Part shown: one piece after another, positions 53,341 through 63,803 of the stretch
How positions within the stretch are numbered: position 1 is the first letter of the stretch
Layout: each line of letters opens with the position of its first letter
Assembly (NCBI GenBank): GCA_026018925.1
Contig: JAKSZU010000002.1
Location: 54,082,337-54,146,336 of the forward strand
Direction: 5' to 3'
DNA length: 64,000 nucleotides
Origin: Tupaia tana
Lineage: Eukaryota; Chordata; Mammalia; Scandentia; Tupaiidae
Position numbers and translations under genes: made by a program
The notes under the pieces: generated by a model
The model's input: only the letters and a program-made list of their open reading frames with translations
What the model was told of the DNA's origin: nothing
Databases searched by the model: none

Positions 53341-53590
53341 GGCCAGCAGGTGGTGTGGTGGTTAAGGCACTGGACTCCCACATGGCTGACCACCGTTCAA
53401 GTCCCGTATCTGGTGGTTTGAAAATTACACCGAGTGCGTGTGCGTGTGTGCTTAAAATTCTAGGAGAAGAATGGAGAAGGGATTGTGGCATAGCCATCTT
53501 TCCTGGGGGATGATTTCTTACTTTCCCTCTCACTATTTCTCTGCGGTGAGTACATGTACCCTATGTCAACACCTTAAAAAAAAAAAGAGA
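53341..53590 (+). mobile_element. tRNA-derived SINE, class B/A intermediate, sense
   Basis: GGGCCAGCAGGTGGTGTGG, CCTGGGGGATG, CTATGTCAACACC, poly-A. Target repeat GAATATAGAAGA on both sides. Confidence 0.9.
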
Positions 53591-53800
53591 GAGAAAGAGA
53601 ATATAGAAGACCAGAAGAACAACATAAATCACCTATATAGAGCACCTCACCCAGTGTCAACAGAATACCAGTTCTTTTCAAGTTCACATGGAATATTTAC
53701 CTATTTTAAAATTAGGAATATTTACCTAATATTTACATATTCTGGCCATGAAAACAAGGCTTATTTAAAAGAATTCTAATCATATAGAAAATGTCTGTTG

Positions 53801-54051
53801 GGACCAGCAGTTGGCATAATGACTGTCACTGGACTCCCATGTAGTTGACTACAGTTTGAGTCCCAGGCCCGGTGGCTTAAACTCATGCTGGGCGCGTGTG
53901 CGTGCATGCCCAAGATCCTGAGAGGAGAATGGAGAAGAAGGGATTGCTGTGTGTCCATCCCCCCGGGGGGGGGGGGGTGATTTCTCACTTTCTGTCTCTC
54001 TGGCGAGCGCACGTGCCCTATAGCAACAAATCTCTCAAAAAAAAAAAAAAA
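53801..54051 (+). mobile_element. tRNA-derived SINE, class A, sense, with G-run
   Basis: GGGACCAGCAGTTGGCATAATG; centre expanded to CCCC followed by 13 G at about 53961-53977; tail CTATAGCAACAAATCTCTC. Target-site duplication TAGAAAATGTCT on both sides. Confidence 0.92.
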
Positions 54052-54180
54052 TAGAAAATGTCTATTGAGAAAAATGGAATCTAATTAGATAATAGTACCA
54101 GAAGAATAGACTATTCTCAAATATTTGGAAACTAAACAATATAGTTATAAATAATGCATAGGTCAAAAATTAAAAAAGGA

Positions 54181-54745
54181 AAAGAAATTTTCATTGATGA
54201 ATAATAATTGTACATATTGGTGGAGTATTATGTGATTTCTGAGTATAAAAACATAATGTGTAATGATTAAATAAGGGTATATCTATAATCACAACAATTT
54301 GTCATTATTTTGTGTTGGGAACATTCAAAATTGTCATTTTTTTTTTTTTTTTGAGAGGTTTTTGCTATAGGGCGCGTGCGCTCGCCAGACAGACAGAGAG
54401 AGACATAGAGACAGAAAGTGAGAAATCATCCCCAAGGGGGATGGCCACACCACAATCCCTTCTCCTCCTTTCTCCTCTCGGGATCTTGGGCACGCATGCA
54501 CACGCGCCCGGCGTGAGTTTTAAGCCACCAGGTCCGGGACGCGAACCACGGTCGACTACGTGGGAGTCCAGCGACATAGCCATTATGCTAACTGCTGGTT
54601 CCCCAAAATTGTCATTTTTAGTTACTCTGAGATATACAGTAAATTGTTAACTATAGTTACTCTACTAACATTAGAAATTGTTCCTCTTTCCTATTTGTAA
54701 TTTTGTTTCCATTAACCAAAATCTCTCTATCCTCCTCTAAAGGAA
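54181..54745 (-). repeat. L1 3'-region fragment, antisense, split by a SINE
   Basis: TAATGTGTAATGATTAAATAAGG and TTGTGTTGGGAACATTCAAA before the SINE; GAGATATACAGTAAATTG and CATTAACCAAAATCTCTC after it: reverse of an L1 3' region. Inserted within sense ORF2 sequence. Confidence 0.65.
54337..54601 (-). mobile_element. tRNA-derived SINE, class A, antisense, CpG-rich
   Basis: GAGAGGTTTTTGCTATAGGG, GCGCGTGCGCTCGCC, ending GCTAACTGCTGGTTCC. Target-site duplication CAAAATTGTCATTTTT on both sides. Confidence 0.94.
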
Positions 54746-55049
54746 AATTCCACCTATAAAGGAAAATTCTAAGTGAAGGAAATGAAAATACGGAATTTAA
54801 TAATTGTGGATACATCTAAAGTAGTACTTTGATGGAAACTTATTGAATACTTATTTTAGAAAAGAAAGATCTGAGATCATTGATCTAAGGTTCCCCTTTA
54901 AGAAATAAGAAAAAGAAAATAAAATTAAGTCCAAAGTATACAGAAGGAGAGAGAGTAAAGATTAGAATAAAAATCAAGTAAATAAAAAAAAACAAAATTA
55001 ATAGAGAAAATCAACAGAACCTAAAAATCTTTGATAGGCTCCCTTGCTC

Positions 55050-55455
55050 TTGAGATAAAATCTTAAACTCTTTCATTTGGGTTCATGTTCCCATGTGGTC
55101 CCATGTGGTTTGTACTTATCTCTCAGAACATATTTCCTTTCGGATTTTCTTTGCTGGGGTTAGGCCGGCCTTTCAGATCATGGGCAGCAAGAACCTTGAG
55201 CATGCTGTTTCCTGTTGGGCCCCTCCCCAACTGTCGCAGTGCCTTTGCCTCCCACCCATTTTCTCCTTTTAGTGCTTATTCATCCTTTAGATTTAGAGTC
55301 AATGTCTTAGTCTAGAGGATATCCTACCCTGACCCGTAAAGTCCACTAAAACAGGAAGTATGTTTGGCTTTTCTTTTTAATTTTAGCACATTAACACCTG
55401 CCTGGCTCATGGTGAATTCCTAGCAATCATTTGTTCAGTGAATGAATGAAATCTA
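55050..55455 (+). repeat. L2 LINE 3' end, sense
   Basis: TTGAGCATGCTGTTTCCTGT, TAGATTTAGAGTCAATGTC, GAGGATATCCTACCCTGACC, CTGCCTGGCTCATGG and TTCAGTGAATGAATGAA are ordered L2 3' blocks. Confidence 0.7.
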
Positions 55456-55510
55456 ATAATGAAGGAACCTGTTTTCTTTGGATGCAACTGGATCAAATAT
55501 TACTCTGTGT

Positions 55511-55762
55511 TTTTTTTGGAAGAGGTTTTTGCCTTAAGGTGCATGTGCTTGCCAGAGAGAGAGAGACAGACACAGTGAGAGGAAAAGTGAGAAATCACCC
55601 CCCAGAGGGGATGGCCACACCTCAATCCCTTCTCATAGGTTGTCCTCCTGGGATCTTGGGCATGATGCATATGCACTCAGCATGAGTTTGAAATTACCGG
55701 ATCAGGGACTCCCAGCCATGTGGGAGTCCAGCAACATAACCTCTACTCCATCTACTGGTCCC
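55511..55762 (-). mobile_element. tRNA-derived SINE, antisense
   Basis: GGAAGAGGTTTTTGCCTTAAGG, CACCCCCCAGAGGGGATGG, CCATCTACTGGTCCCC. A small deletion removes part of the B-box arm. Target repeat AATATTACTCT / AATATCACTCT. Confidence 0.88.
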
Positions 55763-55951
55763 CGAATATCACTCTTTTTCGGTACCTCATAAGTCAATAT
55801 CCCGAAAATGGAAAGATCATTTTTCTTAGTCTTATGCTGATTGAGACATAATTTAGAGATTGTACCATCTTCTTTTTTACCATTTATACTCCACTTACTA
55901 ATCCTTTACTTTGTGGAGATCTGCTGGGAAGTCAAAATCATATTGTCTTTT

Positions 55952-56212
55952 TTTTTATTTCTTATTTTTAGAGAGAGACTTTTGCTAGAGGGTGCATGCA
56001 CTCTCCAGAGAGACAGAAAGTGAGAAATTACCACCACCCACTGGAGGGGGAGATGGCCAGGCTGCAACCTCTTTTTCTCCATTCTCCTCTCGGGATCTTA
56101 GGCACACATGCATACACACCTGGCACGAGTTTTAAGCCACCAGGTCTGGGTCTCCAACTGTGGTTGTCTATGTGGGAGTCCAGTGATATAGCCATTATGC
56201 CATCTGCTGGTC
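55952..56212 (-). mobile_element. tRNA-derived SINE, antisense
   Basis: AGAGAGAGACTTTTGCTAGAGG ... GCCATCTGCTGGTCC. Target-site duplication CATATTGTCTT at 55940 and 56214. Confidence 0.9.
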
Positions 56213-56524
56213 CACATATTGTCTTCTTAGGTATTACCATAGCACTGTAAAGTTTCATAATTAAGGCTGCTGTTTGGCTTGTTTCATTTATCACATGCTA
56301 AAGAAACTTGGCACGACTTGTGCCAAATGGACTAGTTAAAGATAATTAGACAAATTTGAAAGTACCACACCTGCAGATATTTTACTTTTAGTTTTAAAGG
56401 TACATTAGTGACTAAAAAGAGTGAAATCAGTGTCTTGACATTCTGATACTAAGAAATTCACAAAAAGATTAGAAGGTTAAGTGCTGATTAAGTTTTTGTA
56501 TCCAAGACATTGGCTTTATACATG

Positions 56525-56645
56525 TTAGTTTTTTTATTCCTCACAATTCTGTGAGATAGGGTTAATAACATTTTACAGAAAAATTTTCAGTGATTTACTA
56601 AAAATCTTAGAGCTAACATAGTGTCAAAATTCAAGACTAATTCTA
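56525..56645 (-). repeat. MIR SINE fragment, antisense
   Basis: CCTCACAATTCTGTGAGATAGG, ACATTTTACAGAAAAATTTTC and TCTTAGAGCTAACATAGTG fit reverse MIR. Confidence 0.55.
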
Positions 56646-58161
56646 CCATGAAAACTTATCATTTAAACACTACCACTTCCTCTCCAAAATGTAAACTATA
56701 TAAAAGTTTTGCCATCCCAAGGACCAAATATTTAGGTACTAATGGTACATTAGCTAACAATGGCCAGCAATAATTTCAACTTGTCTTACTGTGACACAGT
56801 TAAATTATTTGCCTAAGTTAAAATTGTGATCACCTTGTTCACAGATAGAATTCTAGTAAAAAAAAAAAAGTTAGATTTTACCTAATATTAACTTAATTGT
56901 TGTGTAATATGTTGATCTATAGCATAAAGCATATGAACACATAGCAGTGGGAACTTAGCATAAAATGTAGATAATAACAAAAGATTTTCATTAATTAAAA
57001 AATTTTCACCAGCATTTACTAGTTTGGTCATCCAACTATAAAAATTGAAACATTGGTTAGCTGGAGAATAGTGTTCCTGCTTAAGGATTAAACTAAGGCA
57101 TTACTGAGTAGGTCAGACACTCAGTGAGGTAAGCTGCTGATAGAGAAGCCAGCAACAAGTTGGGAGAGGGAGAGAAATCCAGAGAAATGCAAAGATGGTA
57201 TGAGCAGATAAGATCAGGGTTCATAGAGTGGAATAACAAAGACACTACAAGATGTATTCTTCCTTTCACAGTTGTTATTCCTGCCACTTGGGGATTTCAA
57301 GGCTCTCTTAAGGAAACAGGAAAGAAGAGGCAGTCCAAGTATTAGAAGGAGCATGTAAAGAATCCCATGTAAGAAGAGCTATGAGGAAATTGTAATGGTG
57401 TGGTTTGAGTTTGAGGGTATTGAAGTGAGATGAGATGTATATAGATTGGATCAATTTGGTTATTACCATAGGATAGGGAAAGCATGAACGAGAAAGAGAA
57501 TTAGGAAAATGGGATACAAAGTGAGAAGAATCTCGAGTACCATTTTATGCAAATTGATTAGACTGTAGATTACCATTCATAGGTTAGGATCTTTCATATT
57601 GTTGGAAAATAAGGCAGTAGCAAGAAGAATTAAAGCCTCAAAACCTTAAAGACAGTTTTTGGTTAGGTTTCAGCTTGTTGTTGGAGCTATGGACTGAGAC
57701 ATTTGATTCTTTAGCAGGTAGGAAACTATGTGAAAGAATCTTCTGATGTCATAATATCTGTGTTTCACTGGAACATTCGACCATCATTCCTTTGGCAATT
57801 CCAGCCTTGTGTGGAAGGTTAGGAGAAGCAGTTGATTTATTCACATCTACAGGAATCAGACTCAGCGTATTTTGGTAAGTCATATATTCTTAATTGATTT
57901 AGCTAAAACCTAATACTTACATAGATAGATAGTTAATGGAGTTTATTATGGTTTTGCTAAATCATCATTGAGCAAAACACCTTTTTCCTTGGTGATTGAC
58001 ACATCATCTATAAAAATCATTATATAATATTCCAGTTCTTAAAACTTTATAATTTTATTATTATCATCCATAAACTTTTATTTATTAGATATAGAATACT
58101 ACACTTGGCAATGAAACACTTACGAGACATTTTCCATTTTTCCCACCCTTCATGAGCTATT

Positions 58162-58164
<3 letters not shown>

Positions 58165-58206
<42 letters not shown>

Positions 58207-58460
58207 AGAGGTTTTTGCTATAGGGCATGCTTACCAGAAAGCCAGAAAGCCAGAGAGAGAGACAGAGAGACAGAAAGTGAGAAATCATCCCTCAGTGGGG
58301 ACGGTCACTCTGCAATTCCTTCTCCTTCATTCTCCTCTCTGGATCTTGGGCATGCACGCACACATGCCCGCCATGTGTTTAAGCCACTGGATCTAGGACT
58401 CAAACTGCAGTCAGCTACATGGGAGTCCAACAACATAGCCATTACTCCAACTGCTGGTCC
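58165..58460 (-). mobile_element. tRNA-derived SINE, class A, antisense, with 41-nt poly-T
   Basis: The longest homopolymer in the window (T run 58165-58205), then GAGAGGTTTTTGCTATAGGG ... CCAACTGCTGGTCCC. Target repeats GAGCTATTAGTTT / GGGCTATTAGTTT. Loss of about 12 nt at the TATAGGG-CATGC junction. Confidence 0.93.
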
Positions 58461-58494
58461 CTTTCACGGGCTATTAGTTTAAGAGAAACAAATT

Positions 58495-58605
58495 CATTAA
58501 TAAGAAAGTGATAAAATGTCTACTGTGTGCCAAACACTTTTCTAGGTAGTCAAGAGTTCAGTGGTGACAAAAATAGACATGGTACTTAGGGAGATGTTAA
58601 AAACA
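58495..58605 (-). repeat. L2-type ancient repeat, antisense
   Basis: GTCTACTGTGTGCCAAACAC and AGAGTTCAGTGGTGACAAAAATAG are the reverse L2 end. Confidence 0.65.
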
Positions 58606-58630
58606 TTTTTGTTTTTACAGCAAATTAGGG

Positions 58631-58851
58631 CAGTGTTTCTCAATGGGGTAATTTAGCTTCTCTCTCCCACCAGGAGACATTTGGCAATGCCTGGAACCAT
58701 TTTTAACTGTCACATTTTGGGTAAGGGTGCTATTCGGATGTAGGACTTGGATGCTGTAAAACATCCTTCAAAACCCAGGGCAGTCTCCTTTCTCCCCAGC
58801 TAGGAATCATCTGGCCTCAAATGTCAGTAGTGTCATGGTTGAGAAACTCTG
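58631..58851. mobile_element. hAT-type MER DNA transposon with intact inverted termini
   Basis: Ends CAGTGTTTCTCAA and TTGAGAAACTCTG are inverted repeats (12 of 13). Internal GGAGACATTTGGCAATGCC and AACATCCTTCAAAACCCAGG match a common mammalian MER. Non-autonomous, no transposase. Confidence 0.8.
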
Positions 58852-59289
58852 CATTAAAATGATGATAATGTTACCAAGCAGAAACAATGGTAGCTATGAA
58901 AACTTAGATAACTTGGAGGTTATAAAAATTTTCTCTGAGAAAATGTCTTGTAAATTTAGAATTAGTGCGTAGTCCTAGCCCATGAAATGTGGGAGCACTG
59001 GGTTGGGGGAGAGTTCCAATCAGAAGCAACAATAGGCACTAAGGAGTTTATTTGTATGTATGCACATACGTGCATGCCTGTGTGGGTATATGACAGGTCT
59101 TTGTTCATGGAAAGTTCATATTATGAAAAAACTATGTATGGATTCCAAAAATTTTTTGCACCCAAATCAACTCATACTTGAATTTCATTTTCTATGAACT
59201 TTTTGAAGCCATCATATAAATATAATAAAGATTTAAAAATATATTTCCTACACATGCATATACTCTAATGCTCAGTAGCATATGCTGAA

Positions 59290-59530
59290 AAAAATGCTTA
59301 ACATTTTTAAGCACTTACTGTGTGTTAGGCACTGCACTTTGCATGTATCATCTTATTTAGTCCTTACATTACCCTGAAAGTAGATGATATTATTATTCCC
59401 AATTTACCCCTGAGAGATATAGAGAAGTTAAGTAAGAAAGATCACTTAGTTGGGGAGGGCCAGAACCTGAATTTGAACTCAGAATTAGTCCAATTCTCCC
59501 AAAGCCACTCAACTACTTACTGCACTGTGA
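59290..59530 (-). repeat. MIR SINE, antisense
   Basis: GCACTTACTGTGTGTTAGGC, TTATTTAGTCCTTACATTACC, GAGAGATATAGAGAAGTTAAG and GGCCAGAACCTGAATTTGAAC in the MIR reverse order. Confidence 0.8.
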
Positions 59531-60016
59531 ATGTAGAGAGGTGAGGGACAATGATCATCAGGGACAGAGAAATAGCTAACAGTATCCTGACAGATGTGAA
59601 ATTCTGTACTTCAGAAGAAAAGGCAAGCAGAGATAGGTAGAGAGGCAGTGGGAGCGAGTGGGAGTAAGGGCTCGAGATTGTTGATTGCAGCAATCATTAA
59701 ATGCAAACTGATTTTCATATAGCAGAAATGGGCTTCAGTTACATTAACCTTAGGGCATGGTTTACTTTTCCTTTTATCACCTGGTTGCTAATTTCTATTT
59801 GTTGCACGATTTAAAGTTTATATGTAAGGGATAGTTGTGTAATGTAGTATTTCAACACTTTTATAGATATAAATAGTTAAAAATGTTATTTTCAGAATAT
59901 TTCTATAGATCTGTAATCAAATATTAACATTATAGATTCTAAATAACTCTTCAAGGTCCACCCACGCCTCCTCCATTATTTTAACTTTTTAATCTATAAT
60001 AGGTTTTCAGTGAATT

Positions 60017-60141
60017 ATGCCTTTTCGATTTGGGACCCAGCCAAGGAGGTGTCCAGTGGAAGGAGGAGATTCTTCAGTTGGGCTGGAATCGGGCCTGAGC
60101 TCCAGCACTGCCTGTAATGGGAAAGAGACGTCACCAACTAG
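60017..60141 (+). CDS. FAM229B: FAM229B coding exon 1
   Basis: 125 nt to phase 2. Acceptor TTTTCAG just before the 6-nt leader TGAATT and the ATG; donor CTAG|GTAAAG. Encodes PVEGGDSSVGLESGLSSS. Confidence 0.92.
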
Positions 60142-61811
60142 GTAAAGTCTGCTATCCTGACAACTCAGTGTTGGTTGTCATCAATGCATGCTTTAGCTGA
60201 TACTCATACTAGCAAGGACAAGAATGTTAGGAATTCAAAACACCGCTGCTATTAAATTAGTGTTAACAGAGCCCAGGTTTTCTTAACATATAGTCTGTAT
60301 ATTGTACCTCTTTTTTTTTTTTTAGGTTTTTACCAGAGGCTATACACCAGAAAGAGAGAGAGAGAGAGGGAAGGTGAGACATCTTTGTAAATCTTAATAG
60401 CCCTTTCTCTCTCTTTCTTTCTCTCTCTGGTGCTTTTTAAATTTTTTAAAAATATTTCTTTTAGGTTTTTGCCATAGAGTATGTGTGCTCACTAGAGAGG
60501 AGAGAGACAGAAAGAGGAAAAGTGAGAAATCGCCCCCTGGGAGGGATGGCCTCACTGCAATTCCTTCTCATCCATTCTCCTTTCAGGATTTTGGGCATGC
60601 ATACACATGCCCAGTGTGATTTTCAAGTCACTGGGTCCAGGACTCAAATCGTGGTCTGTCATGTGAGAATCTAGCCACCTTACCAACCACACCACCTGCT
60701 GGTCCTCTGGTGTATTTTAAAGATTGTTAATAGTTCGAAGATTGGATAACACTTAATTAACAAACAAATCTTCAGTGCTGTTCTGTGCCCACATGTTGCT
60801 CTAAGGGTAAAGCTGCAAATAGAGAAAGACTTCAACCTCAGATTTACTATCACTGGCTTTGATTTGACCTTTGGCAGAAAGAGAGCAATATAGAGAATGA
60901 AGATTCTAGGAAGCAAACCATTTTTGCAAAAGTGAAGAAAACTATAATAAATAGGATTTTTTCCTACTTTCCTGCTGTTTACCATAGCAAAACATTAGGT
61001 ACTATACTCTTAGATTTCTCATGGCTTGGAGATGTTTGGAACATAGATTTAAGCTTAATAAGATCACTACTTTAAAAATCAGTTATATAAGGATGAAATA
61101 GGTTTCTTTGGTAAATAGCGAGCCCCTTGCTTTTTACATGTTTAAGGCTGGGTGATTATTTGGTGGGAATGTTGGAAAGGAAATTCATATGCTAGATGTA
61201 TTTTTAAACTAGGGTTGTTTCAAATCTGAGATTCTGTCAACATTTGAATAGTATGTGGAATAATGTTTTCAGTTTTAAACTTTTCCACAAAGATTCTAGT
61301 CTTGAAATCCCGCAAGTGTTTTAAGGTGTATATACATATTCATTGCCATAATATTATTACTATATGCACTCATAAAAATAACTGTGCACTTTTTTAATAA
61401 CTATACAGTTTTTTAATTTTGCCATTTAGCAATTACTGCATATATTTCAAAATGAACATCTGGAGTATTGTTTTTGCATATATAAATTCCCTATAATTAA
61501 ATATATGGCAGCAACCACAATGTCCTATATAAGTCTTAAAATGTCTGCCTCATCAGCATCACTGTGGTATACTTACTTTGTAACATTTAAAGATATCAAT
61601 GTGTCTTAAAACAAATAAATACTCAAACTTTGCTGCCTGGAAAAATATGTCCTTTTTAGTATCTCACTACCTATCATTTGCTTTTTTATTTAGGCAACTC
61701 CGAAGATGCCCTGGAAGTCATTGCCTGACAGTAACTGATGTTCCCATCACTGTCTATGCTACAATGCGAAAGCCACCTGCACAAAGCAGCAAGGAAATGC
61801 ATCCTAAATAG
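60017..61811 (+). CDS. FAM229B: FAM229B coding span, 2 coding exons
   Basis: Small protein of unknown function. Exons 60017-60141 and 61694-61811 join to 243 nt, 80 aa, equal to the human length. It begins MPFRFGTQPRR and ends KPPAQSSKEMHPK; the second exon carries LRRCPGSHCLT and DVPITVYATMRKP. No signal peptide or membrane segment; basic, Ser/Thr/Pro-rich and probably disordered. Its position next to the TUBE1 divergent promoter with an X-box suggests co-regulation with ciliary genes, but that is inference. Confidence 0.93.
60312..60435 (-). mobile_element. tRNA-derived SINE fragment, antisense, degraded
   Basis: Poly-T, AGGTTTTTACCAGAGGCTATAC and a GAGAGAGAG block; the head is missing and a pyrimidine tract follows. 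Confidence 0.5.
60452..60705 (-). mobile_element. tRNA-derived SINE, class B, antisense
   Basis: TTTTAGGTTTTTGCCATAGAG, CGCCCCCTGGGAGGGATGG, CACACCACCTGCTGGTCC. Confidence 0.88.
60706..61690 (+). other. FAM229B: FAM229B last intron, unique-looking part
   Basis: AT-rich, no repeat recognised. Ends in a TTTTTTATTTAG acceptor. Confidence 0.6.
61694..61811 (+). CDS. FAM229B: FAM229B coding exon 2 and stop
   Basis: 118 nt. QLRRCPGSHCLTVTDVPITV, YATMRKPPAQ, SSKEMHPK, TAG stop. Confidence 0.94.
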
Positions 61812-61886
61812 CATCATTAAGTCTTTTGTAGAGGTTTGACTAGGTCAAGGGTAACGGGCCAGTATCATCTTATGAGCTGGTAAACA

Positions 61887-61892
61887 AATAAA
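61887..61892 (+). terminator. FAM229B: candidate FAM229B polyadenylation signal
   Basis: AATAAA 76 nt after the stop, followed by a GTGGTGG element about 7 nt on, a plausible GU-rich downstream signal. Confidence 0.6.
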
Positions 61893-62690
61893 AGTGGTGG
61901 CACCTTTGGATGCTGATAGCAGTTGAATATTTACTTTTAGTGAGACAGACAGAAATGTAGTTAGTAAAGCACATATAGTACTAAACCATCAGGTATATCT
62001 AATAGATAAGACGGAATAATATTTCACAATTAGTGCCTTAGAGATCATCTCCCACACAGTAGATGATTAATAACAATAATGAAAGAAGAAGCTTAATCCA
62101 GCATGGTTATCAATCAGGTGGGGCCTATTCTAAATGCTTAATATAGGCTAGTTTCTTTTGTTTGTGTTGAGTTGCTACTTAGCTGAATTATTTCATCTGA
62201 GTATCCCAAGCCAGTTTCTAACTTGATAACTTTTGACAGTGCTCTGCCAAGAAGAATTATATTGGGTAGAAGTAGAACTATGGGGTTGTGCATTTTAAGA
62301 GACTATCCAAGATAAAAGAAAGTTCTTAGTCCATGGTTAATCTGCAAAACATTTAAACTACTTCCATATGAGAGCTCAGATTATTCGTTACATTTACTGA
62401 TAATGAGTTTAAGGCCGTGGTTCTAAGGCTGTCCAGAAAAAATGATGTCTCATTATCATGTTGTATCTGAAGTCCCAGCCAGTCATCCTGAAGTTGTCCA
62501 AATCTATATTGAGAAACCTCGGAGGGATACTTTTATTTTATTAGACTTAAAGATAGCTTTTGACGTCTAGACCAGCATTATGTGGAAACTTCAGAAAGTT
62601 CCTAGAAAAATGGAATTAAAGTGTGAGTTAATTTTGGTGTGAAAAAATTTGAAATCTATGCATAGCTTTTTAATAATCCACATTTTCCAT
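61893..62690. other. FAM229B 3' flank
   Basis: No repeat or gene recognised. In human the next gene is LAMA4 on the opposite strand; no LAMA4 exon is visible here, so the window probably stops short of it. Confidence 0.5.
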
Positions 62691-62697
62691 GAACTTA

Positions 62698-62995
62698 AAA
62701 AACTTGTTAGAGGACATGTGTACCCTTCAGAAAGAAAAAGAGAGAGAGAGAGGAAAAGGGAGAAATCACTCCTCATGGGAGATAGTCCGTCTCATCCATT
62801 TCTCTTTTCACACTGCAAACCCTTCTCCTCTATTTCTCCTTTCTTCTCCATTTCTCCTTTCAAAGTCCTCAGGATTTTGGTCATGTGCACATATGCACCT
62901 GGCATGTTTTTCAAACTGCCACATAGAGGGCTAGAACCTCACAGTGAGTCAGGCAGAATCCAGGTACCTTAAACACCCAGCTACCAGCTGGCCCC
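62698..62995 (-). mobile_element. tRNA-derived SINE, class B, antisense, with internal tandem copies
   Basis: ACTTGTTAGAGGACATGTGTAC, CTCATGGGAGATAG, ending CCAGCTACCAGCTGGCCCCC. TTTCTCCTTTC-type words are repeated three times at 62800-62860. Confidence 0.75.
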
Positions 62996-63199
62996 CATCA
63001 ACTTTTTGAAGACCTCTTTTATGTCTTCTCTTTTTCTTCTTGCAGTAGTCCCAAGAACCTCATCCTGCTTTCCTTTCCTCTTGATGGCTTGCTCCATCCA
63101 TCTTATGAAGTTGTCTTCTTCCAAGGATTGACTTTACAGTTAAATACAGTCTCCCTAGTTTCTTGTCTACCTTGTTGGTCCTGAAGATTATATAAAAAA

Positions 63200-63200
<1 letters not shown>

Positions 63201-63241
<41 letters not shown>
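63201..63241. repeat. (TA)n microsatellite
   Basis: About 20 perfect TA units. Confidence 0.97.
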
Positions 63242-63246
<5 letters not shown>

Positions 63247-63302
63247 CACCTTTTAAATGAGAAATTTATTAGTTTATAATTACATGGATATAGATTGATG
63301 TT

Positions 63303-63803
63303 GTCTTAGTCTATGCTTGCATTATTAACAGAAACATCTGACCTTGGGGATTATATAAAGAAGATGAAGGTTTATTTACAGAATGCTTGATCATAGTGGC
63401 TGGAAAGTCCAAAGGCTTAGGTACTTGCATGGCTGACGGAAGCCCAGAGGATGGCAGCTGAGTGCAGGCAGAGAGAACAAGTAGCATGCTCTCTTTTTCA
63501 TAGCAACCAGCTTCATGAGAATTAACCTCTTCTCATGAGATTTAAAAATCACTTGTTCTCATGAAACATAAAAATCATTTGGTCTCATGAGACATAAAAA
63601 TCATTTGGTCTCATGAGACATCATTACTCTCTTCAGGAGAGCATTACCTCCATGATGCAATCACCATGAACTGCTCACCACCACTGCTCACCCTTGGACA
63701 CCATGAAGGAATTAAGCTTTCACTTAATACCTTTATAATGAATTCAATACAATAAAGTCCCAACACTTGAATTTCTTGGGGACATATTCAAACCACAGTA
63801 CAT
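63303..63803 (-). mobile_element. MaLR (THE1/MST-like) LTR, antisense
   Basis: Left end TTGTCTTAGTCTATGCTTGC, AAGATGAAGGTTTATTTACAG; right end TTTCTTGGGGACATATTCAAACCACAGTA, which is the reverse of the MST/THE1 LTR start. No TSD was verified. Confidence 0.75.
63536..63632. repeat. 27-bp tandem repeat inside the MaLR LTR
   Basis: TCTCATGAGACATAAAAATC plus ATTTGG recurs about 3.5 times (63536, 63559, 63582, 63609), with the last two units nearly identical. Confidence 0.85.

Larger units (their letters stand above)
49243..55045 (+). mobile_element. old L1 (L1M-type) element, sense, heavily interrupted
   Basis: Pieces in colinear order. ORF1 5' region 49290-49535; ORF1 50490-51135 (AGAGCAGATTAGACATTGC); ORF1 end 51372-51660 and 51912-52243; ORF2 endonuclease start 52636-52985 (CAACTATATGCTGTTTAC, AAGTAGATTTCAAAGCAATG); further ORF2 at 53278-53339, 53592-53800, 54056-54180 and 54765-55045. 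Insertions: an RPL6 pseudogene, six tRNA SINEs, a HAL1 tail and an antisense L1 3' piece. All frames are broken. Confidence 0.75.
47640..60010 (+). other. FAM229B: FAM229B 5' UTR intron
   Basis: 12.4 kb between the divergent promoter and the coding exon. The left half is a nest of retroelements around an old L1 (49243-55045); the right half is quieter. 56645-58160, 58855-59285 and 59535-60005 show nothing I recognise. Confidence 0.55.

Noticed and set aside
63060..63245. Minus-strand frame of alternating Tyr-Ile
   Set aside because: Translation of the TA microsatellite.
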